Numbered from the stretch's first letter, positions 16,826 through 27,496 are shown. The stretch: DNA of 64,000 nucleotides from Stenotrophomonas africana (GCF_013004645.1 NZ_JABEME010000008.1:183172-247171); one strand, 5' to 3'. The notes: generated from the letters alone by a model not told the origin. Made by a program: numbers and translations.

Positions 16826-17395
16826 TCAGCGGACGACCCGGATCACGCCGCAGGCGATGCGGACGCCGGCATTGCCGGCGGGCTGGCTGCGATAGTCGTC
16901 GGCGTTGGCATGCACGACCAGTGCACGTCCGGCGATATCGGTGGCGGCGCCTCCGCCAAGGGTAACGCCCTTGAGGTGGATATCGACGTTGGCGCGGCCC
17001 TGGGCATCGGCACGCAGATTGTCCATGTCGCCCAGGTGATGCTTGCCGGTGCCGGCGCGGCCATGCGCAGCGCCACCGGGGTTGAAGTGGTTGCCGGCAC
17101 TGCTGGCATCCACTGCGCTGCAGTCGCCGCGCTCGTGGATGTGGAAACCGGCCTGCTGCATCGGCTGCAGGCCACCGATCAGGCCGGTGATGTGGATGCC
17201 ACCGGGCTCCACCATCAGTGCGATGCGGCCACTGACAATGCTGGCCGAGGCCGGCGCAAGATTGGCCTCGCCCTGCTTCGCTGCGCTGACCACGGTCGGC
17301 GGCGGCGGAGTAGGTTCGGTCTTTTTCGGCACGCTGCCGCAGGCGGACAGCAGCACGGCGGCGGACAACGGCAGGATGGCAAAGGACAGACGCAT
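16826..17395 (-). CDS. sodC: second superoxide dismutase [Cu-Zn] lipoprotein
   Basis: A 189-residue paralog of the downstream sodC. The start MRLSFAILPL at 17395 is chosen over the ATG at 17437 because AAGGAG stands just upstream and it gives a proper signal with lipobox LSAC. The active-site set is present: GFHIHERGDCSAVDA, GNHFNPGGAAHG, HHLGDM, RALVVHANADD and IACGVI. The linker after the lipid anchor is shorter and Pro-rich. The pair forms a two-gene operon ending at the terminator at 16119-16146. Confidence 0.94.
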   Translation of the reverse strand: MRLSFAILPLSAAVLLSACGSVPKKTEPTPPPPTVVSAAKQGEANLAPASASIVSGRIALMVEPGGIHITGLIGGLQPMQQAGFHIHERGDCSAVDASSAGNHFNPGGAAHGRAGTGKHHLGDMDNLRADAQGRANVDIHLKGVTLGGGAATDIAGRALVVHANADDYRSQPAGNAGVRIACGVIRVVR

Positions 17396-17488
17396 CAAAG
17401 ACTCCTTGCAGATGACACTAAGCGTTGCATCGTCCATGAACGATCAACAGTTCGGCAAGCGGGCGCGAGGATCGCGTGCAGGGACCGT

Positions 17489-18929
<1,441 letters not shown>

Positions 18930-18937
<8 letters not shown>

Positions 18938-19991
18938 CGCGCGGGGCCTCCTCGGCTGGGGCGGCGCCGCTGACGATCGGCAGCAGCAGGGTGAACACGG
19001 TATGGCCCGGTCGCGAGCGGTAGGTCAGCGTGCCGCGATGTTCGCGCGCCACCTGCTGGGCCAGCGCCAGGCCCAGACCCGTGCCTTCGGCACGGCCACT
19101 CACCAAGGGCAGGAACAGATGCTCGGCCAGTTCCTCCGGCACGCCACGGCCGTCATCGGCGATTTCCAGGCGCAACGCCAGCGTGTGCAGCTGCTCGGCG
19201 ATGCGCACGCCATGCTCCACGCGGGTACGCAGGGTGATGTTGCCGGCGCCGGCCTGGATCGCGTTGCGCACCAGGTTCCAGACCGCCTGGGTGAGGCGGT
19301 CGGCGTCGCCATGGAACTCGGGAATGCTGGGGTCGTAGTCGCGCTGCAGGCGCACCGCCCAGCCAGCTTCGCTCTCGGCCAGGCGCAGCACGCGCTCCAG
19401 TGCGGCATGGATGTTCAGTTCGGCATGCGGCGCGGCCGGGGCCGGCGACAGCAGCTGGTCGAGCAGGCCGTTGAGGCGCTCGATCTCCGAGCCGATCAGC
19501 TCGATCAGCTCACGTTCGCTGGCATCGCGCTGGGCCGCGCGGCGGGCCAGCAGCTGCGCCGCGCCCTTCAGCCCGGCCAGCGGGTTGCGCAGCTCGTGGG
19601 CCAAGCCCTTCAGCGCCGCGCTGAGCGCGCTGGGCAGGGCCTGGGTCGGGTCCAGCCCGGGGAATTCGTCGACCGGATGCGCCTCCAGCAACCAGCCACC
19701 ATCGTCGCGGCGGCTCATCCAGCCCTCGGCGAAGCGCGGCGCCTCGCCGGGCACCGCCAGTGCCAGCCGGTTCAGGCGCAGGCTGTCGCGCTCATCGCGG
19801 GCCAGAAAATGGGCCAGTGCCTCGCCCTGCACTTCCAGTGCGGCAAGCGGCCGCCCCAGCAGGCGCCGGACGCTGACGCCCAGCCAGCGGGCGAAGGCCG
19901 GATTGCAGCCGGCGATGCAGCCATCGGCCCCGGCCCAGGCCAGCGGCGTGCCCAGGGCATCGAGGGACGGCGGGGGAGCGGGGTCGGACAT
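18930..19991 (-). CDS. ntrB: nitrogen regulation sensor histidine kinase NtrB
   Basis: A 353-residue cytosolic kinase without membrane segments. A PAS domain occupies residues about 10-110. The phospho-acceptor H132 is in the H-box AHELRNPLAGLKGAAQLL, followed by the N-box (VRNAIQAG), DDGRGVP and the GTGLGLAL glycine box. It phosphorylates NtrC when nitrogen is low and is switched to phosphatase by PII. The start MSDPAPPPSL at 19991 is preferred; six codons upstream lies another ATG inside the NtrC site. Operon ntrB-ntrC. Confidence 0.95.
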
Positions 19992-20008
19992 TGCACCAAT
20001 GTAGTGCA
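19992..20008 (-). promoter_or_regulatory. NtrC-binding site at ntrB
   Basis: On the coding strand of ntrB the sequence is TGCACTACATTGGTGCA, very close to the NtrC consensus TGCACYAnnnTGGTGCA. It abuts the chosen start codon, so bound NtrC would block the ntrBC transcript. This fits negative autoregulation as known at ntrBC of other bacteria. Confidence 0.75.
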
Positions 20009-20329
20009 AAACGCGGATCCGGGGTCGGATCCCTTTCCGTCAGGAAAGTGGACGGTTTGGCAAAATCTGTGCCGAACGCACCAACTATGATGAATTGGCT
20101 AAGTGCGAACTATGCTGAACGGTATGGCTATCGCACCCCGCTGGGGCTGGGGCTGTGATCCCCGAAAAACGGGAGGCGGACCCACACTCTGTAGAGCTGA
20201 GTACAGGCCGACTTACCCGGCATTCAAAAAGAAAGCGGGTGCGTACTTTGCCAAGGTAAGGGTGAAATACGCATTCATGAGCAAGCACATCCGCAAGTTA
20301 TCCCTTTTTTCAAACAAGTGCTTGACCGT
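20009..20329. other. intergenic stretch at the left edge of the island
   Basis: About 320 bases without a supported gene. A half REP-like palindrome (GGGGTCGGATCCCTTTCC with GGAAAG) occupies 20023-20046. From about 20047 the sequence is more AT-rich. A weak sigma54-like CGGCACAGATTTTGCC on the minus strand (20059-20074) does not match well enough to call. Confidence 0.5.
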
Positions 20330-20869
20330 TCATTTTCTCCACCCCGCAGGCAAGGTGCCTGCCGCATTGACCAGTGCCGTGGTGGCACCGTTTCTGAACA
20401 ACGTAACCGAGAGTTGCCAGTCCGCGCAGGATCCGCCAAGGATCACCAGCAGTGGCGAAGGACAGCGGTAGGATTCATCTCTTGTGATCGCCTGCATGGC
20501 GCGCAGATCCGAAAGACTTGGCGTAGGCGACGCATGAGGGTGGTAGTGCCACTCTCCGAGGTAATGCAGGCCAGCCTCCCAACGCTGACGCAAAAGCTCT
20601 GCCAGCCCGTGGTTGGAGCGTTGAAACCATGCCCAGCCTGCCAGCGACCCCTTGGGCTTGGGCGTGGCCTCCAGAACATCTGCGACCCATCCCATAGGTC
20701 CATAGCGGCCAACGAGTATCCCGCCGGTCTCCTTCCTGCCGGCCGCTGAGGCTGCCGTAATCATGACCTCAATGGCCGCAGGCCCGATCCACACCGAGGT
20801 ACCTTCCTCTCCGGTGGCGATGAATTCATGCGGCTCAAGCGTCGGTGCGTTCAACGCTTCCGTCCTCAT
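20330..20869 (-). CDS. cap3: CBASS JAB/JAMM isopeptidase Cap3
   Basis: A 179-residue Mov34/JAB zinc metalloprotease. The JAMM motif is complete: Glu47 in KETGGILVG, then H108-Y-H110, seven residues, S118 and D121. In type II CBASS, Cap3 cuts the bond that Cap2 makes between the C-terminus of the cyclase and its targets, restraining the system. It is the last gene of the operon and overlaps cap2 by 35 bases, which suggests translational coupling. It contains no extra domain. Confidence 0.92.
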   Translation of the reverse strand: MRTEALNAPTLEPHEFIATGEEGTSVWIGPAAIEVMITAASAAGRKETGGILVGRYGPMGWVADVLEATPKPKGSLAGWAWFQRSNHGLAELLRQRWEAGLHYLGEWHYHPHASPTPSLSDLRAMQAITRDESYRCPSPLLVILGGSCADWQLSVTLFRNGATTALVNAAGTLPAGWRK

Positions 20870-22622
20870 GCTGTTTGTACAACGCCGCCACCGTCTTTCG
20901 ATCCACGATTGAACGCGTCACGAACTTGGTGCCGACTGCAGCCCACAGGTTGACATCGTCTGCAGTTGCAGGAAAGACCGGATGCCAGCACCCGATGCCC
21001 TCCATTTCACCAACGTCTTCCAGATCACCAGGGGGGGCTGCCGCCAAAAAGCGCGCTAGTACTTCAGCTGCCGGGAAGCTGGCACCAGTAGCGGCGTAAG
21101 CAAACAGCCCTCGCGCCTGCCAGGTCATTGCTAGACTTACGAAGGTCCGGTCCACGCCCCAGTCAAAAACCTCCATCGCCTTTAGTACGGCATCGGATGC
21201 GGTGCAATCCACGACGACATCCCAGCTGGACAGTGCTCTGGCGTCTTCAGCGTTGAGCGGGGGGAATGAAAAATTCATCGCCGTCACTTGCGCATCGGGC
21301 ATCGCCGCATTGAGGCGCTTGGCCATGCGCTGGGCTTTGGATTGCCCAACATCGGAGAGGGTCAGTAGGTGGCGGCTGAGGTTGCCGACCGCCAAAGTAT
21401 CCTCATCCAGCAGCGCCATCCGGGTCATCCCCATTCGGAGCAAGTTTTCGGCAACAGCCGCACCAAGGGTGCCCACCCCCAAAACGAGGATGGATTTTGA
21501 GCGAACTGCCTGCTCTGCCTGGCCACGCTTACGCAGCTGGTCCGGTGCCCAGTTTGCGGTGCGTCGCCACTTCAGGGGCCTGTCAGCACCTGCCGCTTCT
21601 CGATCCCATTGCGCTCGGGCAGCCAACGTCGCCCGGAAACCATTTCGGACCTCGTACCTGCCGCACAACTGCATGTTTCGCACTGCCAACCAGTGTAGAC
21701 GCTGCAGTGGCCCACCGACGAGTTCGGATAACGGGAAGCCGAGCAATAGAGTGACGGGCATCGGGCGCTTGGGGCGTTGCGTACGCCGCAGTACCGCGCC
21801 GGCCTCGGCGAGGATGGAAGGAAGATCAAGCCCGGCGTGCGCGCACAGCTGGGCGAGCTGGCCCCACGTCGTGGGAGCTTGCCAAGGCTCTACCAAGATC
21901 AAGGAAGGCAATCCGATCCAGACTGCGTCTGGCACCAGATCGCGATGGACGATCGCCTCGGACCACGAAGTCTCCCGTAGGGACCGCAAGCGCTGGTCCA
22001 TGAAGCCGCTGACAACGGCGGTATCGAACGCTCCCGGGACCGGCGTGAGCGTGGCAAAGCCCCAAGGGTGCGACAGGCTGTCAAGCCACTTCAATTCGTG
22101 GGCGGATTCGGAAAACCCCAGCATCGTCCTCGGCGGCGTCGCGAACTGCGTAGGCAGCTCCAGCGCATCGCCTGCGATCAGCAAGGTATCCTGCCCGGCT
22201 GCTTGGATCCACTCCAACAACCGACCGACATGCCAACGCAGCCGCAGCGACAGCTCCTCGGGCTCCCCTGCCCATCCAGCTCGCTGAAACGCCGAGGCGG
22301 GCCTAACCAGACAAGGCTTGCCCAGCCGCCACGGCCGGCCCTCGGCGACCTCCACATTGAGGTCTTGGTGAGGGAAAGTGACCCGAATGCCGCCGTTTAC
22401 GTCGGGATAGATCCCAATGGCTGGGTCGATCGCCGATCCAGACACCACCAAATGCCACCTGGTCCACTCCGGTAGATGTTTGATTGGAGCGCAGCAAAGC
22501 TGCGCCTCCAGCGGAAGCGACCACTGATCCTCGGACCATTGCTGCCATGGTCCTAGTACTTGAAGACGAGTGTCATAGGGAAAGCCGGCAACGGCTGTCT
22601 CCAGTTTGGAGCGGGTGAGCAT
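20835..22622 (-). CDS. cap2: CBASS E2-E1 ligase-like protein Cap2
   Basis: A 595-residue fusion. The N-terminal part is an E2-like (UBC) domain with candidate catalytic Cys104 in GKPCLVRP. The C-terminal part is a ThiF/E1 adenylation domain: LVLGVGTLGAAVAENLL (residues 379-395, nucleotide loop), LLDEDTLAVGNLSRHLL, and candidate E1 Cys545 in GIGCWHP. Vibrio Cap2 uses Cys109 and Cys548, so the spacing agrees. Cap2 activates the C-terminus of the CD-NTase and conjugates it, priming the cyclase. The gene starts three bases after the cdnD stop. Active-site assignments come from motif position. Confidence 0.93.
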   Translation of the reverse strand: MLTRSKLETAVAGFPYDTRLQVLGPWQQWSEDQWSLPLEAQLCCAPIKHLPEWTRWHLVVSGSAIDPAIGIYPDVNGGIRVTFPHQDLNVEVAEGRPWRLGKPCLVRPASAFQRAGWAGEPEELSLRLRWHVGRLLEWIQAAGQDTLLIAGDALELPTQFATPPRTMLGFSESAHELKWLDSLSHPWGFATLTPVPGAFDTAVVSGFMDQRLRSLRETSWSEAIVHRDLVPDAVWIGLPSLILVEPWQAPTTWGQLAQLCAHAGLDLPSILAEAGAVLRRTQRPKRPMPVTLLLGFPLSELVGGPLQRLHWLAVRNMQLCGRYEVRNGFRATLAARAQWDREAAGADRPLKWRRTANWAPDQLRKRGQAEQAVRSKSILVLGVGTLGAAVAENLLRMGMTRMALLDEDTLAVGNLSRHLLTLSDVGQSKAQRMAKRLNAAMPDAQVTAMNFSFPPLNAEDARALSSWDVVVDCTASDAVLKAMEVFDWGVDRTFVSLAMTWQARGLFAYAATGASFPAAEVLARFLAAAPPGDLEDVGEMEGIGCWHPVFPATADDVNLWAAVGTKFVTRSIVDRKTVAALYKQHEDGSVERTDA

Positions 22623-22625
22623 GAG

Positions 22626-23759
22626 TCAGGCAAACCGCCCAGACTGCCGCGGCACGGCAGGGGCGGCCGGTGCGGCGAACCCGCGCCCACGATCACCGCC
22701 ACCGGGGCCAGGCGGGGGGAAGCTATTGCCCAGCAGCTCTCGCCACAGTGCGCCGCTAACATCCTTGTCGGTCTCGTTCAGTGCGCGACGGGCAAGATCG
22801 GCCGCTTCACCTGCCTTGGCCATGAAGGCGCGGAAATCTTCCGCCCCCAGACGTTGCAAGACGTTATGGGAGGGCACGCCGTGATCGGCAAGAAATGGAA
22901 CGACGCCCGCCGCAGCATAGGCGGCCCAAGTGTCACGAATCCCCTCCAGCGCCAAGGTGACTCCTTCCGCCACACTCTGGATGTGATCGGGCAAGACCGC
23001 ACCGATCATGTGCTCGAGCGGATAGCCTTTGGGGTACTTGGGCAGCGTGTCGGCATGCTCATGTCGCCACCACTTGATGGACCGCACCACGTTGATGAAA
23101 TGACCATTGCAGTTGCGGTTCTTAGCTGCCGCCCACTGGATCTGCGCCAGCGGATGGGTAGGTCCCCATTTCTGCACCGGACGGTCAGGCAGCATCAGCG
23201 GCTCATCGCGCCAGGTAGACGCTTCTTCAGTGAGGCTGACCAAGCCTCCGTTCGCACGCTGCGGATCCCATCCCTTGTTTAGCACCCAGTCGCTGCGCTC
23301 TTCCAGGGACTCATCCAACTGTACTGCCTGGCTGCGATACAACGATTCCAGTGCGGCGCGAGTGGCCGGCTCTGCCGGCAGCGCAGTCACCACTAGGTCC
23401 AGGTCGACGTAGGACATTTCGATCCCGAACGAACGATCCTGCTGGGCCCACTTCCCTTGGTAGTGCCGCTCCAAGAAGGGTTCAAATCGCTTCATCGCCA
23501 CCCGTGGAGTTTCCCGGTTGTAGTCAATGGTCGTGACGATCACCACATCCACATCCGAGCGCTTGCCGCCGGTCGGTCGTACGGCCGTAGACCGGCGTAC
23601 GCTACCCTGCAGGAAGGTGGCCGCAATCATCGGCGACAACTCGGCGTCAGCCATCAGGCGGGTGCGAAGCGTATTCGAGCCACGCTTCCATTCCTCGCGG
23701 TTTCTCTCGCTGGGGCGGATGTCCTGCAGAAATTCAGCAAACTGGGGACGAAGTTCCAT
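22626..23759 (-). CDS. cdnD: CD-NTase of the CdnD type (cyclic oligonucleotide synthase)
   Basis: A 377-residue cGAS/DncV-like nucleotidyltransferase. The active site is QGSVRRSTAVRP with the metal-binding pair D69-V-D71 and the third acidic residue in SYVDLDLVV (D121). From memory the whole protein, from MELRPQFAEFLQDIRP to the tail SGRFA, closely follows Enterobacter cloacae CdnD02, which makes cyclic AMP-AMP-GMP; the product here is inferred from that. The start at 23759 gives this shared N-terminus; the longer frame overlaps cap4. The exposed tail after a PGPGGG linker ends in Ala and is the expected Cap2 substrate. Confidence 0.93.
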   Translation of the reverse strand: MELRPQFAEFLQDIRPSERNREEWKRGSNTLRTRLMADAELSPMIAATFLQGSVRRSTAVRPTGGKRSDVDVVIVTTIDYNRETPRVAMKRFEPFLERHYQGKWAQQDRSFGIEMSYVDLDLVVTALPAEPATRAALESLYRSQAVQLDESLEERSDWVLNKGWDPQRANGGLVSLTEEASTWRDEPLMLPDRPVQKWGPTHPLAQIQWAAAKNRNCNGHFINVVRSIKWWRHEHADTLPKYPKGYPLEHMIGAVLPDHIQSVAEGVTLALEGIRDTWAAYAAAGVVPFLADHGVPSHNVLQRLGAEDFRAFMAKAGEAADLARRALNETDKDVSGALWRELLGNSFPPPGPGGGDRGRGFAAPAAPAVPRQSGRFA

Positions 23760-23769
23760 GTCGATGCCC

Positions 23770-25275
23770 TTAAGTGGTAAAGGTGGGGTGGTAGCTTCCG
23801 TCGATCTGGCCAGCCATGTCGTACTCATAAGGAATGCAGCGGCCGATCGCGTCGGTGTGTTGGCCCAGCAGGAAAGCAAAAGCGTTGGGGGTGGCGAGGA
23901 AAAGGTGCGTCGTGTTGCCCGGCTTGCGGGTATCTTTAACCAACTCGGCAATGTGCTGAGCAATTGCCGCAGCATGCTGCCCGCCGGCAATGGTCATGGG
24001 GCCAGCACCGTCAACCAGCGATACGCCGATCAGCATGCCGACCTGAGGTAGGTGATCCGCGACGAAGTGCCCCACCTTCTGGCCCACGTTCTGGCTCAGA
24101 CCTACAGCGACCGCGATGTCGCCCCCATCCCCCAGTGTCTGCACCTCAATCAGCGGCTCCGGCCCTGCGGTACCGTCTTGGGCATCCCACACGATCCCGG
24201 GGTTTTTGTCACCGCGCTGAACAACCTCAACATCGGCGCCCTCCTTGAAACGTAGCGCCGCTCCGGCGAGATAGGCAATGGATGAATGCGTCTCCAAGAA
24301 CAGGCGCATGGAAGGGGCCTGCGCCAGTTTGGCATTGAGGAAGAGGCGTACCTGCCCCTGTACCTCGTCCCAGCTGTGTCCATCTTTTAGCCACCGACCG
24401 GTAAATCGGTCAGCCAAGTTCAGGGTGTTGTCCGGCTCGGCGTCTGCCATGTGCAGCGGGGTCGGCCGTGGGCTATAGGTTGCGATGGCCACACTTCGGC
24501 GCGGTTTAGGCTTGCGAACCAGATACCACTTTTCGTCCGTGCACCACTGATGAAAGCCAGCTCGGTCGAAGCAATTGATCTTCTTACTTACCAGCTGTTT
24601 GGCGGCATCATCGTAGAGAAATACCGTTTCGTTCTCATGACCGGCCAAGCCCACCAGACGAAACTGGGTACTGACCTCACGACGCATTTTTTCCAAGTCA
24701 GGCTGACTATCTTGGATGTGGAACCGGTCCAAGATCGCATAGAGCTCCTCATCGCTGCTCAAGCCTAGATGCTCGCGCCAGCATTTGCGTACCCTTCCCA
24801 TTTCGCTGTTGTCGGTCTTTCCTTCCTTGAGCACCTGCAGTCGTAACGAACTGTCGTGGCCGCCCACTAACTTGCCCAAGGGATCTCCATCCACGATGCG
24901 ATCGGTGGTCACCAAGTGAAACGCTGCACCTTCGCCGGCCACCTTTTGGGCATCGCGCAGCCGCTCCAGAATCGAGTGTTTGGCGGCATTGATGAACTTG
25001 GGGTTGGTCAGGTCGGCAAACCCGAACCGGCCGGCTTTGTTGGCATGCCATTTAATCTGATGATAGTCGGCGGTGACGTAGCCCGGCCCGGAGCGCCGTG
25101 AGCGACCAGGGTTGTACCGGACGACGACATCGTCAAAGGCCTTGGGGCCATCCGCCTCGAAGGCAACCTCAACTACGTGGGGTTGCTGGGGATCCAGCAG
25201 CAACGCGGCGTGGGTCCAGAAAAAACGGGACTGGTAGCTATCGCCATGCCAACGCGGCTCTACAGCACTGACCAT
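23770..25275 (-). CDS. cap4: CBASS effector Cap4 (endonuclease-SAVED)
   Basis: A 501-residue effector. The N-terminal DUF4297-like PD-(D/E)XK nuclease shows FDDVVVRY (D48/D49) and HQIKWH (Q73-I-K75), the expected D...QxK arrangement. The C-terminal SAVED domain (from about residue 290) shows RLFLETHSSIAYLAG, DIAVAVGLSQNV and the final THLFLATPNAFAFLLGQH. SAVED binds the cyclic nucleotide made by CdnD and switches on double-stranded DNA cleavage, killing the infected cell. It is first in the operon, ten bases before cdnD. Confidence 0.93.
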   Translation of the reverse strand: MVSAVEPRWHGDSYQSRFFWTHAALLLDPQQPHVVEVAFEADGPKAFDDVVVRYNPGRSRRSGPGYVTADYHQIKWHANKAGRFGFADLTNPKFINAAKHSILERLRDAQKVAGEGAAFHLVTTDRIVDGDPLGKLVGGHDSSLRLQVLKEGKTDNSEMGRVRKCWREHLGLSSDEELYAILDRFHIQDSQPDLEKMRREVSTQFRLVGLAGHENETVFLYDDAAKQLVSKKINCFDRAGFHQWCTDEKWYLVRKPKPRRSVAIATYSPRPTPLHMADAEPDNTLNLADRFTGRWLKDGHSWDEVQGQVRLFLNAKLAQAPSMRLFLETHSSIAYLAGAALRFKEGADVEVVQRGDKNPGIVWDAQDGTAGPEPLIEVQTLGDGGDIAVAVGLSQNVGQKVGHFVADHLPQVGMLIGVSLVDGAGPMTIAGGQHAAAIAQHIAELVKDTRKPGNTTHLFLATPNAFAFLLGQHTDAIGRCIPYEYDMAGQIDGSYHPTFTT

Positions 25276-25624
25276 GTGTCTCTCCCAGAAAAATGCAATC
25301 CGTGCATCGGGTCACAATATTAGCTCAGCCGCGCCGTGACCGCACCATGTCCGGCTGCGCAGTCGGTCGGCCAACCTATTGATTACAATGGCTACAAGGC
25401 ATATGCCGTGCTTGGCCGAAACCGTCGAGCCTCTTTAGGCGAGGTTGTCCGATTTCGACCTGGTGTGGCAATGCTCGAATGTCCGCTTCCGGCCAAAAGG
25501 AGACATCGAATGCCGTGTTGATCCGCCGCTGCGCCAGCGAGCGTCGGATGTCGTCAGCCGCTCGGCGGTGCCATGGATGCATTCGATGATGTCATCATCA
25601 GCGAACCACAACGGGAGCGATTGA
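25276..25624. other. divergent intergenic region of CBASS and nuclease genes
   Basis: About 350 bases with no gene; it must carry the promoters of cap4 (left) and the gene at 25625 (right). It contains a REP-like palindrome at 25477-25507 (GAATGTCCGCTT, loop, AAAGGAGACAT), a type of sequence scattered in many proteobacteria. The short frames around it are this repeat read as protein. Confidence 0.5.
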
Positions 25625-26932
25625 GTGGCCATCCCCTTTTCTGAAGAACAAGTACACGAGCAGTTGTTGGCGATGGGCATGGAAACGGTCGTGATGGACT
25701 CGACCGAGCTGACTCAAGCCTTGGAAGGCCGCGCCTTACTGCCCGAAGTAGAAGATGAGGAGGGCAGCTTCGAGCTGTGGCGCATCATCAAGCAGCGCGC
25801 TTTGCAGCGCATTGATCGCATCCACAATAGCGTTCGCTACGGAACGTTCGTCGGTAGCAAAGTCGACCTGCCCACGGACAGTACCAAGCCGATGCAGCTC
25901 GACTTGTTGGGTTACCACGAAGACGGCATTTTCGTACTTGAGCTCAAGGTCGGCAGTTCATCCGAACGGAACGCGTTCTCTGAGTTACTAGCCTATAGCA
26001 ACTACATCGCCCAAATGTTTGCGCTTTCGGGGCCGGCAGACATCACCAACGTTTTGGTGGCGCCCATGGGGGCGAAAATTACTCGCCATGCGTACCTGTA
26101 TGACCTGCTCATCTCCAATCGGGACGTCATCGCTTACCGCCCAATCTTTTCGGAGCAGACGCTTGAAAGCTTGAAGCTGGAGCTCTATGTCCCGACAGAT
26201 GAGGATTTCCGCTACTTCGCAAATAGGCTGCTATCGCACCAGGCGATGGGCTGCGTTGTCGCCTCGTTCCACGACCTAAAAGGCTGGTACGACAGTGAGG
26301 AGGATGAGGGAAACCTCAACGATTACTCCCGCGAGGCGTTGGGCGCCCTGAGTACGTATGCCGCGCAGTTAATGGAGGCCGAGCAGCTGCACGGATTCGT
26401 GTTCGTCCGCAAGCCCTGGAAAGAGCTCCCTCGGTACTACCGCAATAGCCTGATTGTGTGTGCCGTCAACCCGTTCCTGGTCGCCGATCCCGAGCGCTCA
26501 GTCCCGATGCTCGAGCAGATGGACGAACAGCATCGCGACATTTTCATGGAGAGCCCGCGGTACGCATTCGATGGTCGGCTGCTGCGCCTCGCCAAGCGCG
26601 CTATTGACGATTGCCTGGCGCACGGAACCGAATGCGAGCGCGAGGTGCCTCTATGGGAGGCTATGGTTCACGAGCTTCAAGAAGTGGTCTTCACGCACAA
26701 CTTTGGCTTTCGCCCGACCGGCATCTTCCGCGAGGCGTACGTGTCCTCCCTACAAGCGTTGTACATCCGCAAGGCGGGCGGAAGCGACGAAGACGCTAGC
26801 ACCCTGAAAGTCGACGAGGTGAACAACTGGATGCGCGCCTGGATGTTCATGGAGATGTGCGGGTTCGTTGCCGGGGAGGCAGATGGTGTTGTTGACGACG
26901 AGGAGGCTGACGAAGAGGGGCCGGCATCGTAG
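25625..26932 (+). CDS. PD-(D/E)XK nuclease-like hypothetical protein
   Basis: A 435-residue soluble protein starting at GTG 25625, with GGGAG nine bases upstream. Near residues 88-108 the segment MQLDLLGYHEDGIFVLELKVG has the D...ExK order of PD-(D/E)XK nucleases, preceded by a helical region. The rest is helical with an acidic tail (DDEEADEEG). I do not recognise a named family. It is divergent from the CBASS operon and sits in the defence island, so a role in defence or as a partner of the KAP protein is possible, but this is inference. Confidence 0.7.
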   Translation: MAIPFSEEQVHEQLLAMGMETVVMDSTELTQALEGRALLPEVEDEEGSFELWRIIKQRALQRIDRIHNSVRYGTFVGSKVDLPTDSTKPMQLDLLGYHEDGIFVLELKVGSSSERNAFSELLAYSNYIAQMFALSGPADITNVLVAPMGAKITRHAYLYDLLISNRDVIAYRPIFSEQTLESLKLELYVPTDEDFRYFANRLLSHQAMGCVVASFHDLKGWYDSEEDEGNLNDYSREALGALSTYAAQLMEAEQLHGFVFVRKPWKELPRYYRNSLIVCAVNPFLVADPERSVPMLEQMDEQHRDIFMESPRYAFDGRLLRLAKRAIDDCLAHGTECEREVPLWEAMVHELQEVVFTHNFGFRPTGIFREAYVSSLQALYIRKAGGSDEDASTLKVDEVNNWMRAWMFMEMCGFVAGEADGVVDDEEADEEGPAS

Positions 26933-27076
26933 GCCGACCTGCCACCCGACGTGCACCCGGTTTTGAGTAGCAATGAAGTTCGGGGCAATGTTGGACGTAA
27001 CCGTGAACGGCGGCTATGGGTTGCATGACGCCCTGGGGCCAGGAGCAGACACGCCGAGGCACAGCAAGCGCAAAAA

Positions 27077-27400
27077 CTAAGCGCTGGTTCCCCGAAGCAC
27101 CATCACCATCTCATGCCAGGCCATACCGCCATGGTCGAAGTCGGACGGCTTGATGTAGGCATAGCCCATGTGGCGGTACAGCTCCACGTGGCGGTCCTTG
27201 CAAGTGGATGGTCTCTCTGCCGAGCGCACGCATGCGCTCCACGAAGGTCGTCATCAACTGCATCCGCTCTTCTCGCACGCGGATGAAGGATGACGATATC
27301 TGCATCAGAGAAGTGCTGCAGAAATGGACGCAGGTTCTGCAACTGCTCCACTCCGACAAGCCACCGCTTCCCGTGATAGGCACGGTCGTATGCGCATCTG
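27077..27400 (-). pseudogene. broken GNAT acetyltransferase-like gene
   Basis: Three consecutive minus-strand segments in different frames make one sensible sequence. GVEQLQNLRPFLQHFSDADI runs to about 27275. MTTFVERMRALGRETIHL follows in a second frame. CKDRHVELYRHMGYAYIKPS to the stop at 27077 is in a third. The last part has the look of a GNAT acetyltransferase C-terminus (nnGYxxxxxS ending in MVMVLRG). At least two frameshifts are needed. It is a relic of a transferred gene. The upstream limit is approximate. Confidence 0.65.
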
Positions 27401-27496
27401 TCTCCAGAGGGAGACGATCGCGCCGTTTCTAGACTAGAGTTCTAGCGGCAGCTCCAAAGAAATCGGGCTTACAGTGCTAGAGAGGAATGATTTTCA

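Noticed and set aside
20059..20074. Sigma54-like sequence CGGCACAGATTTTGCC upstream of ntrB
   Set aside because: GG/GC spacing is right, but the flanking consensus bases differ and it lies on the island side of the proposed junction.
25376..25680. Short minus-strand ORFs in the CBASS upstream region
   Set aside because: They read through a common REP-like palindrome; such frames recur as spurious predictions in many genomes.
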